A DNA stretch of 64,000 nt from Allobosea lupini (GTDB lineage Bacteria; Pseudomonadota; Alphaproteobacteria; Rhizobiales; Beijerinckiaceae), in contig NZ_FOAN01000003.1 in the NCBI RefSeq assembly GCF_900109525.1, positions 310,001 to 374,000 on the forward strand, read 5' to 3'. Shown here piece after piece: positions 52,159 to 61,027 of this stretch. Numbering within the stretch: position 1 is the first letter of the stretch; the number at the start of each line of letters is the position of its first letter. The notes under the pieces are model-generated. The model was not told where the DNA came from. It searched no databases and saw nothing but the letters and a program-made list of their open reading frames with translations. The position numbers and the translations under genes were made by a program.

Positions 52159-53091
52159 ATGCGGCACTTCACTTACGAGCGCGCAACCGATGCCCGCGCT
52201 GCCGCCGCTGCCGCTGCAGAACGGCCCGACGCGAAGTTTATCGCCGGCGGCACGAACCTGATCGACCTCATGCGTGTCGGGATCGAAAGACCGGGACATC
52301 TCGTCGACATCAGCCGCTTGCCGCTCGCGGCGATCACCGCCACGGATCAGGGCGGCCTGCGCATCGGCGCGCAGGTGCGCAATAGCGACCTGGCCGCCGA
52401 TTTGCAGGTCAGGCGGCGCTATCCGGCACTGTCTCAGGCCCTTCTGGCCGGCGCGTCGGGCCAGTTGCGCAACAAGGCCACCACCGCCGGCAATCTGCTC
52501 CAGCGCACGCGCTGCCCGTATTTCTACAACCCGGCCATGCCCTGCAACAAACGCGAGCCCGGCGCCGGATGCGCGGCACTCGGCGGCTTCGAGCGCAGCC
52601 TCGGCATCCTCGGCACCAGCACGGATTGCGCCGCCGTTCATCCCTCCGACATGGCCGTCGCGATGACGGCGCTCGACGCTCGCATCGAAACGATCTCCGC
52701 CGACGGCGGCGAGCGCTCGCTGACGATCGACGAATTCTATCGGCTGCCGGGCAACACGCCCCATGTCGAGACGGCGCTCGAGCCCGGCGAAATGATCACC
52801 GCCGTGACATTGCCGCCGCCACCGCGCGGGCGCCAGATCTATCGCAAGGTCCGTGACCGCGCCTCCTATGCCTTCGCGCTCGTCTCGGTCGCGGCCATCG
52901 TCGAGGGAGACAGCAGGCGGCTCCGCACCGCCAGCCTCGCCTTCGGGGGCGTCGCACCGAAGCCTTGGAGAGCACGGGCGGCCGAAGCGGCTCTTACGGG
53001 CGCCGCGAATGACGAGCACGTTGCTGCGGCGCCCATCGGCATAATGATGTTGTCGGGAGCGCGGAAGCCGAGATCCTCCCATAGTTCGTAG
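52159..53091 (+). CDS. FAD/4Fe-4S subunit of aldehyde oxidoreductase (PaoB-like), 3' end replaced
   Basis: 310 residues. The FAD-binding domain is clear ([38 protein letters not shown]), and the cysteines in RCPYFYNP and [14 protein letters not shown] are the extra 4Fe-4S site of PaoB-type subunits. The normal sequence stops at about residue 285 ([11 protein letters not shown]). The last 20 or so codons read through antisense sequence of a PLP-enzyme fragment. So the gene has lost its natural end, and the catalytic molybdopterin subunit gene that should follow is absent. Product probably non-functional as an oxidoreductase. Confidence 0.78.
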   Translation: MRHFTYERATDARAAAAAAAERPDAKFIAGGTNLIDLMRVGIERPGHLVDISRLPLAAITATDQGGLRIGAQVRNSDLAADLQVRRRYPALSQALLAGASGQLRNKATTAGNLLQRTRCPYFYNPAMPCNKREPGAGCAALGGFERSLGILGTSTDCAAVHPSDMAVAMTALDARIETISADGGERSLTIDEFYRLPGNTPHVETALEPGEMITAVTLPPPPRGRQIYRKVRDRASYAFALVSVAAIVEGDSRRLRTASLAFGGVAPKPWRARAAEAALTGAANDEHVAAAPIGIMMLSGARKPRSSHSS

Positions 53092-53340
53092 GCGAGCGTC
53101 ATGGTGCCCTCCAGGAAGAAGGCCTGCCAATTATAGCTAGCATAAAAGAGCTGGTCGGATTGTCGGATTGCCTCGTCGGCCGTCGCTTGGCGCGGGCCAT
53201 CGATGAGCTCGACCTCGGCGCAGTGAGCGCGCATCTGCACTGTCTTGCCGGGCTGGGTCGACGCCGGGACCAGGATCTTGGCCCGCATGCCACCTGCGGC
53301 AGCATAGGTCGCGACAGCGGCGCCGCCATTGCAGGATTAA
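53016..53340 (-). pseudogene. Fragment of a PLP-dependent (threonine-synthase-like) enzyme
   Basis: On the minus strand SCNGGAAVATYAAAGGMRAK, then ILVPASTQPGKTVQMRAHCA, then [20 protein letters not shown] and [11 protein letters not shown] match the centre of fold-type II PLP enzymes (phosphate-binding GNGGAA, EGxxTLAYE). Homology continues out of frame to about 53016 (SNVL) and ends at the junction with the PaoB-like gene. Both ends are missing. Confidence 0.65.
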
Positions 53341-53514
53341 TCCTCCAGCACCGCCGTCAGCACCGCCGTGACGCCTTGTTGGCGCAGGACCGACAGCATG
53401 ACCGAAACCGGCATTGTAGCCGATCTCGGTTCCCGCGATCAAAGGGTTCTCGGGCGATTGCAGACTGGCCCAGTCTGCATCGGCCTCAGCGGTCAGCCAT
53501 CCGTGCCGCTGGCG

Positions 53515-54282
53515 TTACCTCGCAGCTTCCTCGATGAGACCAGCAACGGCCTGTGGCTGGGACACCATCACCACGTGAGACGCGCCTTCTGCTACGACCG
53601 TGCGCTTCGAGCCTGCCCGCTCAGCCATGAAGCCTAGCGCTTTGGCGGGGATGTTTTTGTCACCATCGCCGTAGATGAAGTAGGAGGGAAGCACTTTCCA
53701 AGCCGGTTTGCCTGACTTTTCTGTCAGTGCCGCCGCGGTGATCGGCCGCTGGCCGGCTGCCATCAGCGCAGCGTCAGCGGCGCCCACGTCATGGGCAAAT
53801 TGATCTCGGAACTTGACCTGATCGATGGAGAGGTCAGTCCCACCATCGGCCAGCTTAACAGGAGCGGCAAGTGCCTTGCCGAGGGTGCCACCGGGGAACT
53901 TACCTGCCAAATCGGCTGCTGCTTCGCCTTCATCCGGAGCAAATGCCGCCACATAGACCAACGACTTGACGTTGTTCCTGCCATTCGCGGCGGTGGTGAT
54001 CACTTGGCCGCCATACGAGTGGCCTACTAGAACGACAGGGCCGTCGATGCTTGCAACTATATCGGAGACATAGGCTGCGTCGGACGAGACGCTGCGCAAC
54101 GGATTTGCGGCGGCAATCACACGGTAGCCTTTGCTTTGCAGTAACTTCGTAACACCATTCCAACTCGAAGAATCGGCAAAGGCGCCGTGAACAAGTACGA
54201 TGGTAGGCCTCGCAGGCTGGGCAACTGCGTTACCCGAAAGCAGAGCACCGGCAACGGCAAGGCCTGCAGCAAATTTGGACAT
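53515..54282 (-). CDS. Exported alpha/beta hydrolase
   Basis: 255 residues with a Sec signal (MSKFAAGLAVAGALLSGNAV). Hydrolase features: VLVHGAFADSSSWN oxyanion loop, nucleophile elbow VGHSYGGQV, acid in YGDGDKN and catalytic His in EGASHVVMVSQP. The SD AAGGAAG is five bases from the ATG. The family includes salicylate-esterase-like and antibiotic or ester hydrolases; the substrate is unknown. GC content drops here relative to the genes on either side, which suggests acquisition by transfer. Confidence 0.82.
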   Translation of the reverse strand: MSKFAAGLAVAGALLSGNAVAQPARPTIVLVHGAFADSSSWNGVTKLLQSKGYRVIAAANPLRSVSSDAAYVSDIVASIDGPVVLVGHSYGGQVITTAANGRNNVKSLVYVAAFAPDEGEAAADLAGKFPGGTLGKALAAPVKLADGGTDLSIDQVKFRDQFAHDVGAADAALMAAGQRPITAAALTEKSGKPAWKVLPSYFIYGDGDKNIPAKALGFMAERAGSKRTVVAEGASHVVMVSQPQAVAGLIEEAAR

Positions 54283-54423
54283 GGGTACTTCCTTTCAATT
54301 AGAAACCAAGATGGCATTTATAATTTGCAAGTCTAGATCTTTTGTTGCGATTTGAAGAACATTTCCAGCGGTATATCCGATAGCTTGTTCTTATAGTTTT
54401 CTCCGAGAGCATGATCTTAGATC

Positions 54424-54948
54424 TTACGGAGAGTAATGGCTGAAGACGAAATCATTTTTACGGTCGAGTTTTTGGTGACAGGCGAAACAGGATTTTGTCA
54501 GTGGGATGCTCTGATTTGCAATTCCGTTCTCAAATTGCCCATAACCCCAGCCGTCGCTGTCAGCATACTTTTTCGAGTCTTTGACGCTGATCTGCACGTT
54601 GGTCGGATTGCCAGCAATGTACGACTGTGGCGCCGGGAATACAGCGTCATTCCGTGGTGATGACTTAAACTCGTAAGCAAGTCGGACAATTATCGCTTCG
54701 TCAGGGAAGGGCAGCGTGCCAGCGCGGAACGCTTCGTAGGCGACGTCGTTCCCAATAACCGCACGGATGTCGTTGTTCTGGCCTGCCTCGTGAGCGACGG
54801 TTATGCCTCGCCAATCTCGATAACCCTCTGGAAGGCCTACGCCATACACAGGTGAGACATTTTCGCCGGCAGTGCCGATTGTGGCTGCGTATATGAATAT
54901 TGCCGAAGCAGCAGACAACACCGAGCCTAGTGACAAAAATTCCTTCAA
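54424..54948 (-). CDS. Cytochrome P460 family protein
   Basis: 174 residues with an N-terminal signal or anchor (SVLSAASAIFIYAATIGTAG). The single haem-binding motif CFACH is near the C-terminus (SCFACHQKLDRKNDFVF), and YRDWRGITVAHEAGQNNDIR is the P460 family start. Such c-type cytochromes are periplasmic; true P460 has a Lys-haem crosslink and oxidises hydroxylamine, but many homologues have unknown roles. The crosslinking Lys cannot be confirmed by eye. Low GC and isolated position suggest an acquired gene. Confidence 0.82.
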   Translation of the reverse strand: MKEFLSLGSVLSAASAIFIYAATIGTAGENVSPVYGVGLPEGYRDWRGITVAHEAGQNNDIRAVIGNDVAYEAFRAGTLPFPDEAIIVRLAYEFKSSPRNDAVFPAPQSYIAGNPTNVQISVKDSKKYADSDGWGYGQFENGIANQSIPLTKSCFACHQKLDRKNDFVFSHYSP

Positions 54949-55549
54949 ATTAGCCCCCTAAAGCATGTGAAATTCCATGCCCAAAATCGCGGCATACGAT
55001 TTCTATAGGATCCTATATATCGTGACGAGACTTCCTGCAAGAAGCTTTCCCACGCTGGAGAGGGTCGACTTCATGTCTGCGCCGTTGACACTGCCCGACC
55101 TCTTAAGCGCGGTAGTCGGTGTCCCGCGGCGGCAATTTTCCTGTTTAAATATCCGAAAGAGGAGTTCGGCGATCGAACGCTACGAACTCAGCAATTTCGA
55201 GTAGAACACGATCGAGCCGCATCTTCCCATACAAGCCGTGCGGTGTGCCCCGTTTCGATGACCGCCGGGTTCTAAGCGGCATCTTCTGTGTGCGTCGCTC
55301 CGGCGCCGCTGGACGGATGCGCCAGTCCTCTAGGGTCACCAACGACGCTATACATCGCTTCAAAACTTGCGCAAAGCCGGCTTCTGCAATCGGCTCAATC
55401 ACGTAGAAAAGTCTTACGACGACGTCCTGATAATCGACACCTCGGTCGCGCCGGTCCATCCACAAGGGGCGACCGGAAAGCGTATAGTCTGATCAAACCG
55501 ATCCGTGTTTCTGTCGCTCAATCAAGCATAAAAATGTCATGACCAATTA
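54949..55549. other. Gene-free low-GC stretch
   Basis: About 600 bases. Frames at 54977-55204 (+) and 55145-55465 (-) have no ribosome sites or recognisable domains. A 14-base palindrome lies at 55004-55017. No tRNA or IS ends are seen. Confidence 0.45.
55004..55017. promoter_or_regulatory. Perfect palindrome, possible repressor site
   Basis: TATAGGATCCTATA is a perfect 14-base palindrome, of a type bound by GntR-family repressors. It lies 56 bases upstream of the cytochrome P460 start, where an operator would fit. No GntR gene is nearby. Confidence 0.35.
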
Positions 55550-55999
55550 CTAGCGTTCAAAATTTGCGAGCATCCGCTTCAATAAATTGATTACTTGTTC
55601 GATCTCCTGCGTACTGAAACCTTGCACAGCCAAGTCATTCCCGTCATCCATTATCTCAGAAATGACCGGCAACGCGGAGTTTGCTTTTTCGGTAAGGCGA
55701 ATGAAGCTGCTCCGGGCGTCCTTCGGGTCCTTGCGACGTGTAACAAAACCGTCGCGTTCAAGCCGGCTTAAGAGTTGTGCCGTGCTGGATTGCTCTACCC
55801 CAAGAAGTTCGGTCATTTGCTTTTGCGTCAGCTCGCCCCCCTCGGAGAGAGCACTGATCACTGGGTATCCAGCAAGACCGGTGCCTAAAGGCTGAATCCG
55901 CTCTTCCGCGTAGCGGGACATCAACCGTGCCAGCCTTACTACGAGGTAACCCGGCCTCTCGCGCAACTTCCATCTTGGTCCTACAGTACCCACTGACAT
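55550..55999 (-). CDS. MarR-family transcriptional regulator
   Basis: 149 residues with the winged helix of MarR: GELTQKQMTELLGVEQSSTA then QLLSRLERDGFVTRRKDPKD. The D-x-R wing motif (DPKDARS) is intact. ATG 55999 has AGGA four bases upstream. It shares strand and low GC with the cytochrome P460 and hydrolase genes and may regulate them; the heptamer TAGATCT occurs before it (56022) and before the hydrolase gene (54334). Ligand unknown. Confidence 0.86.
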   Translation of the reverse strand: MSVGTVGPRWKLRERPGYLVVRLARLMSRYAEERIQPLGTGLAGYPVISALSEGGELTQKQMTELLGVEQSSTAQLLSRLERDGFVTRRKDPKDARSSFIRLTEKANSALPVISEIMDDGNDLAVQGFSTQEIEQVINLLKRMLANFER

Positions 56000-56447
56000 C
56001 AAATCCTGTCTGCTGGAGCATTAGATCTAGTTCGCCGCCTTGGGCCTCCGGCGTAGCAGGCAGGCCTGGAACACCGGCAACGTCCAGCCGTCATCGTCTA
56101 TTCGGGTCGGCATCACTCCGACCTCCATATCAGTCGAACCTATGTATCACACGTTGAATTGGGAAAGCGGTTACTGAACGTCATCGAACTGATGCCAGCC
56201 TCTGGGATGAACCGCCCGAGAGCGGACGTTCCAAATATCAGCCAGGGGCCAACTCTCGACAGAAAATTAGTCACTGCGGTTGTCGTGCGGAACCGCAGTC
56301 GCGCGGGCTTAGCAGAGAAACGGCCCTTTGAAAGGCGCAAAAGTTCTCGGCTGCCGTGGAACAGAGAACGTCCCGGCGCCTTCAAAGCGCGGAAATACCG
56401 GCCATTTCGAGCGGTTCTGCGCCGAGGGCTGAAGCGGTGAGACTAGC
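56000..56447. other. Gene-free stretch before tRNA-Ser
   Basis: About 450 bases between the MarR gene and the tRNA 3' end. It holds a partial repeat copy (56218-56231). No integrase gene or direct repeat of the tRNA end could be found by eye. Confidence 0.45.
56218..56231 (+). repeat. Interspersed repeat core, partial copy 3
   Basis: GAGAGCGGACGTTC shares AGCGGACGTTC with 48415-48425 but lacks the TGCCCAGA part. Non-coding position. Confidence 0.3.
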
Positions 56448-56537
56448 TGGCGGACAGGGCGGGATTCGAACCCGCGATACGGTTTCCCGTATACACACTT
56501 TCCAGGCGTGCGCCTTCAACCACTCGGCCACCTGTCC
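56448..56537 (-). tRNA. tRNA-Ser(GGA)
   Basis: The minus strand folds as a class II tRNA: acceptor GGACAGG pairs with CCTGTCC, D arm GGCCGAGTGGTTGAAGGC, anticodon loop CTGGAAA with anticodon GGA, a long variable arm (TATACGG-gaa-ACCGTATC), and T arm GCGGGTTCGAATCCCGC. The CCA end is encoded (56450-56448). A long variable arm and GGA mean serine, codon UCC. Confidence 0.95.
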
Positions 56538-56628
56538 GGCGCGCTGCTTATGGCGCCCACGCGCGCGACTTTCAAGGCCTAAAGCCGCAGGCCGCACAGG
56601 GTTGCGTGCAATTGTCCTTTGCCGTTGC

Positions 56629-57039
56629 ATGATCGCGGGCGAGGAGACACATGCAGATGCGCCGGTGCGGCCGATCGAGGCTCTCGCGGCGCCGGCTGTG
56701 GCGGGAATGGGGGAAGGCTTGCGGGTTCTCGTCAGGATGCTGGGCTACCTTCTCGTCGCCGGCGGCTTCGTCGCGCTGCTCACCGATGGCGCGCGCTCGA
56801 TCGCCAATTCGGCCCTGCGCTTCACGCCGCTCGGCGAGACCGCGCTGACGTTTCTCGGCGAGCGCTTCCGTCAGCTGCAGCCCGCGGTCGAGCGCAATCT
56901 CCATCCCATGCTCTGGGATCCGGTGCTGGTCCATCTGCTGCAGGTGCCGACCGCAGCGGCCGGATTGCTGCTCGGCTTCCTCCTGCTCTGGCTCGGTGCG
57001 GCGCCCAAATCCGTGATCGGCATCGTCACGCGACGGTGA
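56629..57039 (+). CDS. Small membrane protein of unknown function
   Basis: 136 residues with two clear membrane segments ([19 protein letters not shown] and [18 protein letters not shown]) flanking a soluble loop of about 60 residues ([20 protein letters not shown]). ATG 56629 is the first reasonable start; a later in-frame ATG at 56707 (MGEGLRVLV) is possible. It lies 154 bases before the comM gene on the same strand. The protein is of a type seen in Hyphomicrobiales as conserved hypothetical; no function is assigned. Confidence 0.7.
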   Translation: MIAGEETHADAPVRPIEALAAPAVAGMGEGLRVLVRMLGYLLVAGGFVALLTDGARSIANSALRFTPLGETALTFLGERFRQLQPAVERNLHPMLWDPVLVHLLQVPTAAAGLLLGFLLLWLGAAPKSVIGIVTRR

Positions 57040-57193
57040 GCATCCTGATGAGCCGTGTCGCCGTGGGCCCGTCCTCGTGCGGCAGTCGATCGTTCGCATC
57101 GAACGTGCGATGGGCTTGTAAGTTCCCCATATGTTCTTGCAACCCTGGCGCGCTTCCGCTAGCGTCACTGCGCGGAGCTGGGGTGGGCTTGGA

Positions 57194-58732
57194 ATGGTGA
57201 CGCGGGTCGCGACGGTAGCGTTCGAAGGCATCGAGGCGCGCGCCGTCGATGTACAGGTCCAGGTCACGCCGGGTGGCGTCGCCTTCATCCTCGTCGGCCT
57301 GCCGGACAAGGCGGTCGGCGAGAGCAAGGAGCGCGTCCGTGCCGCGCTGATCGCGTCGGGGCTGGCGCTGCCGGCCAAGCGCATCACGGTCAACCTCGCC
57401 CCGGCCGACCTGCCGAAGGAAGGCAGCCATTACGATCTGCCGATCGCGCTGGGGGTCATGGCGGCGATCGGCGCGATCCCGGCTGACGCGCTCGCCGGCT
57501 ACACCGTACTTGGCGAACTCGCCCTCGACGGCTCGATCACCCCGGTTGCCGGGGTGCTGCCGGCCGCGATCGCAGCCTATGGCCGAGGGCAGGGGCTGAT
57601 CTGCCCCGCCGCCAGCGGGCCGGAAGCGGCCTGGGCGGCCCGCGATCTGGATATCCTCGCGCCGCGCTCGCTGATCCAGCTCGCCAACCATTTCAAGGGC
57701 ACGCAGGTGATGGCGCGGCCGCAGCCCGCCGTCGCCCGCCAAGGCGGGCCGCTGCCCGACCTGCGCGACATCAAAGGCCAGGAGAGCGCCAAGCGCGTCC
57801 TCGAGATCGCAGCCGCCGGCGGCCACAATCTCCTGATGAACGGGCCGCCCGGCGCCGGCAAGTCGATGCTGGCGAGCCGCCTGCCCTCGATCCTGCCGCC
57901 GCTCGATCCGCGCGAGCTGCTGGAGGTCTCGATGGTGCTTTCGGTCGCCGGCCATCTCGCCGATGGCGAGTTGACGGACCGACGCCCCTTCCGTGCTCCG
58001 CATCACTCGGCCTCGATGGCCGCACTCGTCGGTGGAGGCCAGCAGGCCCGGCCCGGCGAAATCTCGCTCGCCCATCACGGCGTGCTCTTCCTCGACGAAT
58101 TGCCGGAGTTCCAGGCGCACGCGCTCGATGCGCTGCGCCAGCCGATGGAGACTGGCGAGGTGCTGATCTCGCGTGCCAACCACCGCACCGTATACCCCGC
58201 GAATTTCCAGCTGATCGCCGCGATGAATCCCTGCCGCTGCGGCGAGGCGACCGAGCCCGGCTATGCCTGCCACACCCGGCCCAACGAGCGATGCATGGCG
58301 AGTTATCAGGCGAAGATTTCGGGCCCGATGCTCGACCGTATCGACATCACCATCGAGGTGCCGGCGTTGACGGCGGCCGACCTCATCCTGCCGGCTGCGT
58401 CCGAAGGTTCGGCCGAGGTCGCGGGCCGCGTGGCGGCCGCCCGGGCCCGCCAGTCGGCTCGCTACGCTGCGCTGGGGCTGGCGGGCGGTACGACCAATGC
58501 CCGCTGCCCGGCCGCGCTGCTGGACGAGGTGGCACGACCGGATGCGGCCGGGCTCGCGCTGCTGCGCAGCGCCGCCGATGCGATGCGGCTTACGGCACGC
58601 GGCTACCACCGCGTGCTCAGGGTCGCGCGGACGCTCGCCGATCTCGACGGCGATAGCGGGGTCGGGCGCATCCATCTCGCCGAGGCGCTGTCCTATCGCT
58701 CGCGCATCGACCAGGCGGCACAGGCTGCCTGA
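57194..58732 (+). CDS. comM: YifB/ComM-family Mg-chelatase-like AAA+ ATPase
   Basis: 512 residues, full length for the family. An N-terminal LonC-like domain (VTPGGVAFILVGLPDKAVGE, SKERVRAAL), a central AAA+ domain with Walker A NGPPGAGKSMLASRL and Walker B GVLFLDELPEF, then the zinc-like cluster NPCRCGEATEPGYACHTRPN and a C-terminal Mg-chelatase domain. ComM is a hexameric helicase that promotes branch migration during natural transformation. ATG 57194 follows TTGGA; the extra upstream 21 codons are not needed. Confidence 0.92.
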   Translation: MVTRVATVAFEGIEARAVDVQVQVTPGGVAFILVGLPDKAVGESKERVRAALIASGLALPAKRITVNLAPADLPKEGSHYDLPIALGVMAAIGAIPADALAGYTVLGELALDGSITPVAGVLPAAIAAYGRGQGLICPAASGPEAAWAARDLDILAPRSLIQLANHFKGTQVMARPQPAVARQGGPLPDLRDIKGQESAKRVLEIAAAGGHNLLMNGPPGAGKSMLASRLPSILPPLDPRELLEVSMVLSVAGHLADGELTDRRPFRAPHHSASMAALVGGGQQARPGEISLAHHGVLFLDELPEFQAHALDALRQPMETGEVLISRANHRTVYPANFQLIAAMNPCRCGEATEPGYACHTRPNERCMASYQAKISGPMLDRIDITIEVPALTAADLILPAASEGSAEVAGRVAAARARQSARYAALGLAGGTTNARCPAALLDEVARPDAAGLALLRSAADAMRLTARGYHRVLRVARTLADLDGDSGVGRIHLAEALSYRSRIDQAAQAA

Positions 58733-58841
58733 TCAGGGATTGCCGCCTGATGAAAGGTTAATGAAGCCGTTCGAACCAACCGGGCATCCTCGCGGATAGG
58801 GCGAACCCTTTCTCAAGAGGGGCCGTGATAGATGGTCGGGC

Positions 58842-60938
58842 ATGATCGAGCTGCCGTCTCTCCTCATTCTGTTGACCGGCGCCGCCATTGCCTTGGCGAT
58901 CGCTTGTGCCATCGTCGCGATCCGGCTGCTGCGGGAGCGCCGCCAGGTGACCCGGCAGGCGAGGGCGCTGACGGCCGATGTCGAGAAGCTGAGCGACCGG
59001 CTCTGGGTGCTTGCCGACAGCGAGGAACGCTATCGCAGCCTGATCGAGGCACAAGGCGATCTGATCGTGCGCCGCAGCGAGGGCCGGATCATCTACGCCA
59101 ACGCCGCCTATGCGGCGCTGATCGGCAAGAGCGAAACCGAGGCCGTCGGCAGCGTCGAACAGCCGCGCGTGCGCAGCGCCCGGCCGGCGCAGATGCTGCC
59201 GGGCGGAGCCCGCGTCGTCGACGAATGCATCGAGACGCAAGAAGGCGAACGCTGGCTCTCCTGGGTCGAGACGGTCGTCCCGGTCGCAGCCGGCCAGACC
59301 GTGCTGCAGCGGGTCGGCCGCGAGATCAGCGGGCGCATCGCAGCCGAAACGGCGCTTGAGGAAGCGCGCAGCCGGGCCGAGGAGGCGAGCGCCGCCAAGT
59401 CGCGCTTCCTGGCGACCGTGAGCCATGAATTCCGCACTCCGCTCAACGGCATCCTCGGGATGGCCGACCTGCTCGGCGATACCAGGCTCGACCCGGAGCA
59501 GGCGACCTATGTCAAGGCGCTCAGAAGCTCGGGCGAGGCGCTGCTCGGGCTCGTCGACGACATTCTCGACTTCGCCAAGGTCGAGGCCGGCAAGCTCGAA
59601 CTTGCCGATGCGCCGTTCGATCCAGCCGCGCTGATCGAGGACGTCACCGAGTTGATGGCGCCGCGCGCCCAGGCCAAGGGCATCGAGATCTCCACTTTGC
59701 TCGGGCCCGCCCTGTCGGGACAACTCGTCGGCGACGCGGAGCGCCTGCGCCAGATTCTGCTCAATCTCGTCGGCAATGCTGTGAAGTTCACGCAGGCGGG
59801 CGGCGTCGGCATCGAGGCCGATGCTGTCGCCGGTCAGTTCGTCGTCGCCATCGCCGATACGGGGCCGGGGATTCCGGCCGAGCGTCTCGCGACGATCTTC
59901 GAGGAGTTCGAGCAGGGCGGCATGACCGGCCATCGCGACCAGGCCGGTACCGGTCTTGGCCTCGCCATCGCCCGCCGGCTCGCCCGCGCCATGGGCGGTG
60001 AGATCGAAGCCGGGAATCGCGCGGAGGGCGGCGCATTGTTCCGGCTGGTTCTGCCGTTACGAGCCGGCACAGCCCAAATCGCGTCTCCGGCCTCCCCGAA
60101 CTGGCAGGGTCGGCGCATCCTGGTCGCATCCTCGGCGCCGTTCAGCGCGGCCCATATCGCAGCCTGCCTCGAACGGACGGGCGCGCAGGTTCTGCGGGCC
60201 GGCGATCATGCTCGGGCCCTCGCGGCGCTTGCCGGCGATTCGGCCCTGTCCGCGGTGCTGATCGACCGCAATCTTCCGGGCGGCGAGGTCGAGGCGGTGG
60301 CGGCCGCGGCGCGACGCGCCGGCGTAGCCGATATCGTGATCATCTTGGCGCCGGCCGAGCGCCGCAGCTTCGGCTCCCCCTATGCCGCCGGCTTCAGCGG
60401 CTTCCTCGTCAAGCCGGTCCGGGCGCGCTCGCTGCAGGCGCGGCTCGACCCGGTCGAGCGGCTGCAGCACGCAGTCGCGACGGCGCCGGCCGGCGACGCG
60501 TCGGCGGAGCAGCCTGTCGCCGGCTTGCGGGTCCTCGTCGCCGAGGACAACGAGATCAACGCGCTTCTGTTGACTCGCACGTTGGAGCGGCTCGGCTGCC
60601 TTGCGGTCTGGGCGCGTGATGGCGGCGAGGCTGTCCGCCTGGCCGAAGAGGCCCGCGCCGGCCGGTCGCCAGGGTTCGATCTCGCCTTGCTCGATGTCCG
60701 CATGCCGGTGCTGGACGGGCTCGCCGTCGCCCGGAACATCCGTGCGGCCGAGAAGGCGCAGGGCCTCGCCCGGCTGCCGATCGTCGCCGTCAGCGCCAAC
60801 ACGGCGGAGGATGACAGGCGCGAGGCGCTCGCCGCCGGCATGGATGATTGTCTGGCTAAGCCCCTGTCACGCGATCAGCTGCGTGGCTGGATCGAGCGGC
60901 TTTCGCAGCTGCGAACGGGCGAGATGCTGTCGGCCTGA
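58842..60938 (+). CDS. Hybrid sensor histidine kinase (PAS, HisKA, HATPase, two receivers)
   Basis: 698 residues. One N-terminal membrane helix (LLILLTGAAIALAIACAIVA), a short coiled coil, a PAS domain (SEERYRSLIEAQGDLIVRRS), HisKA with SHEFRTPLNGILGMADLL, HATPase (NLVGNAVKFTQ; GTGLGLAIARRLARAMGG), then a first receiver-like domain whose phospho-Asp appears as VLIDRNLPGG, and a complete C-terminal receiver (VAEDNEINALLLTRTLERLG; LLDVRMPVLDG; CLAKPLS). The first receiver lacks a clear acidic pair and may be degenerate. No partner regulator is adjacent. Signal unknown. Confidence 0.87.
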   Translation: MIELPSLLILLTGAAIALAIACAIVAIRLLRERRQVTRQARALTADVEKLSDRLWVLADSEERYRSLIEAQGDLIVRRSEGRIIYANAAYAALIGKSETEAVGSVEQPRVRSARPAQMLPGGARVVDECIETQEGERWLSWVETVVPVAAGQTVLQRVGREISGRIAAETALEEARSRAEEASAAKSRFLATVSHEFRTPLNGILGMADLLGDTRLDPEQATYVKALRSSGEALLGLVDDILDFAKVEAGKLELADAPFDPAALIEDVTELMAPRAQAKGIEISTLLGPALSGQLVGDAERLRQILLNLVGNAVKFTQAGGVGIEADAVAGQFVVAIADTGPGIPAERLATIFEEFEQGGMTGHRDQAGTGLGLAIARRLARAMGGEIEAGNRAEGGALFRLVLPLRAGTAQIASPASPNWQGRRILVASSAPFSAAHIAACLERTGAQVLRAGDHARALAALAGDSALSAVLIDRNLPGGEVEAVAAAARRAGVADIVIILAPAERRSFGSPYAAGFSGFLVKPVRARSLQARLDPVERLQHAVATAPAGDASAEQPVAGLRVLVAEDNEINALLLTRTLERLGCLAVWARDGGEAVRLAEEARAGRSPGFDLALLDVRMPVLDGLAVARNIRAAEKAQGLARLPIVAVSANTAEDDRREALAAGMDDCLAKPLSRDQLRGWIERLSQLRTGEMLSA

Positions 60939-60959
60939 GCCTGGGTTTGCTCCCCAGGC
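60939..60959 (+). terminator. Hairpin directly after the kinase stop codon
   Basis: GCCTGGG-tttgctc-CCCAGGC, a perfect 7-bp GC-rich stem starting on the base after TGA. No long U-tract follows. Likely 3'-end element separating the kinase gene from olsB. Confidence 0.5.
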
Positions 60960-61027
60960 GGTTGGCTTCGTCATCACAGTGACGTAGTTTTGTCGCGATC
61001 CCGTAAGACGGTCGGCGCAGAGCTGTC

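Noticed and set aside
54977..55465. Two overlapping frames (75 and 106 codons) in the low-GC spacer
   Set aside because: No ribosome site, no recognisable domain, unlike neighbouring genes in composition.
58750..58770. Second CtrA box before the hybrid kinase (GGTTAATGAAGCCGTTCG)
   Set aside because: Only the first TTAA half is present; the second half is GTTC, so it does not meet the consensus.
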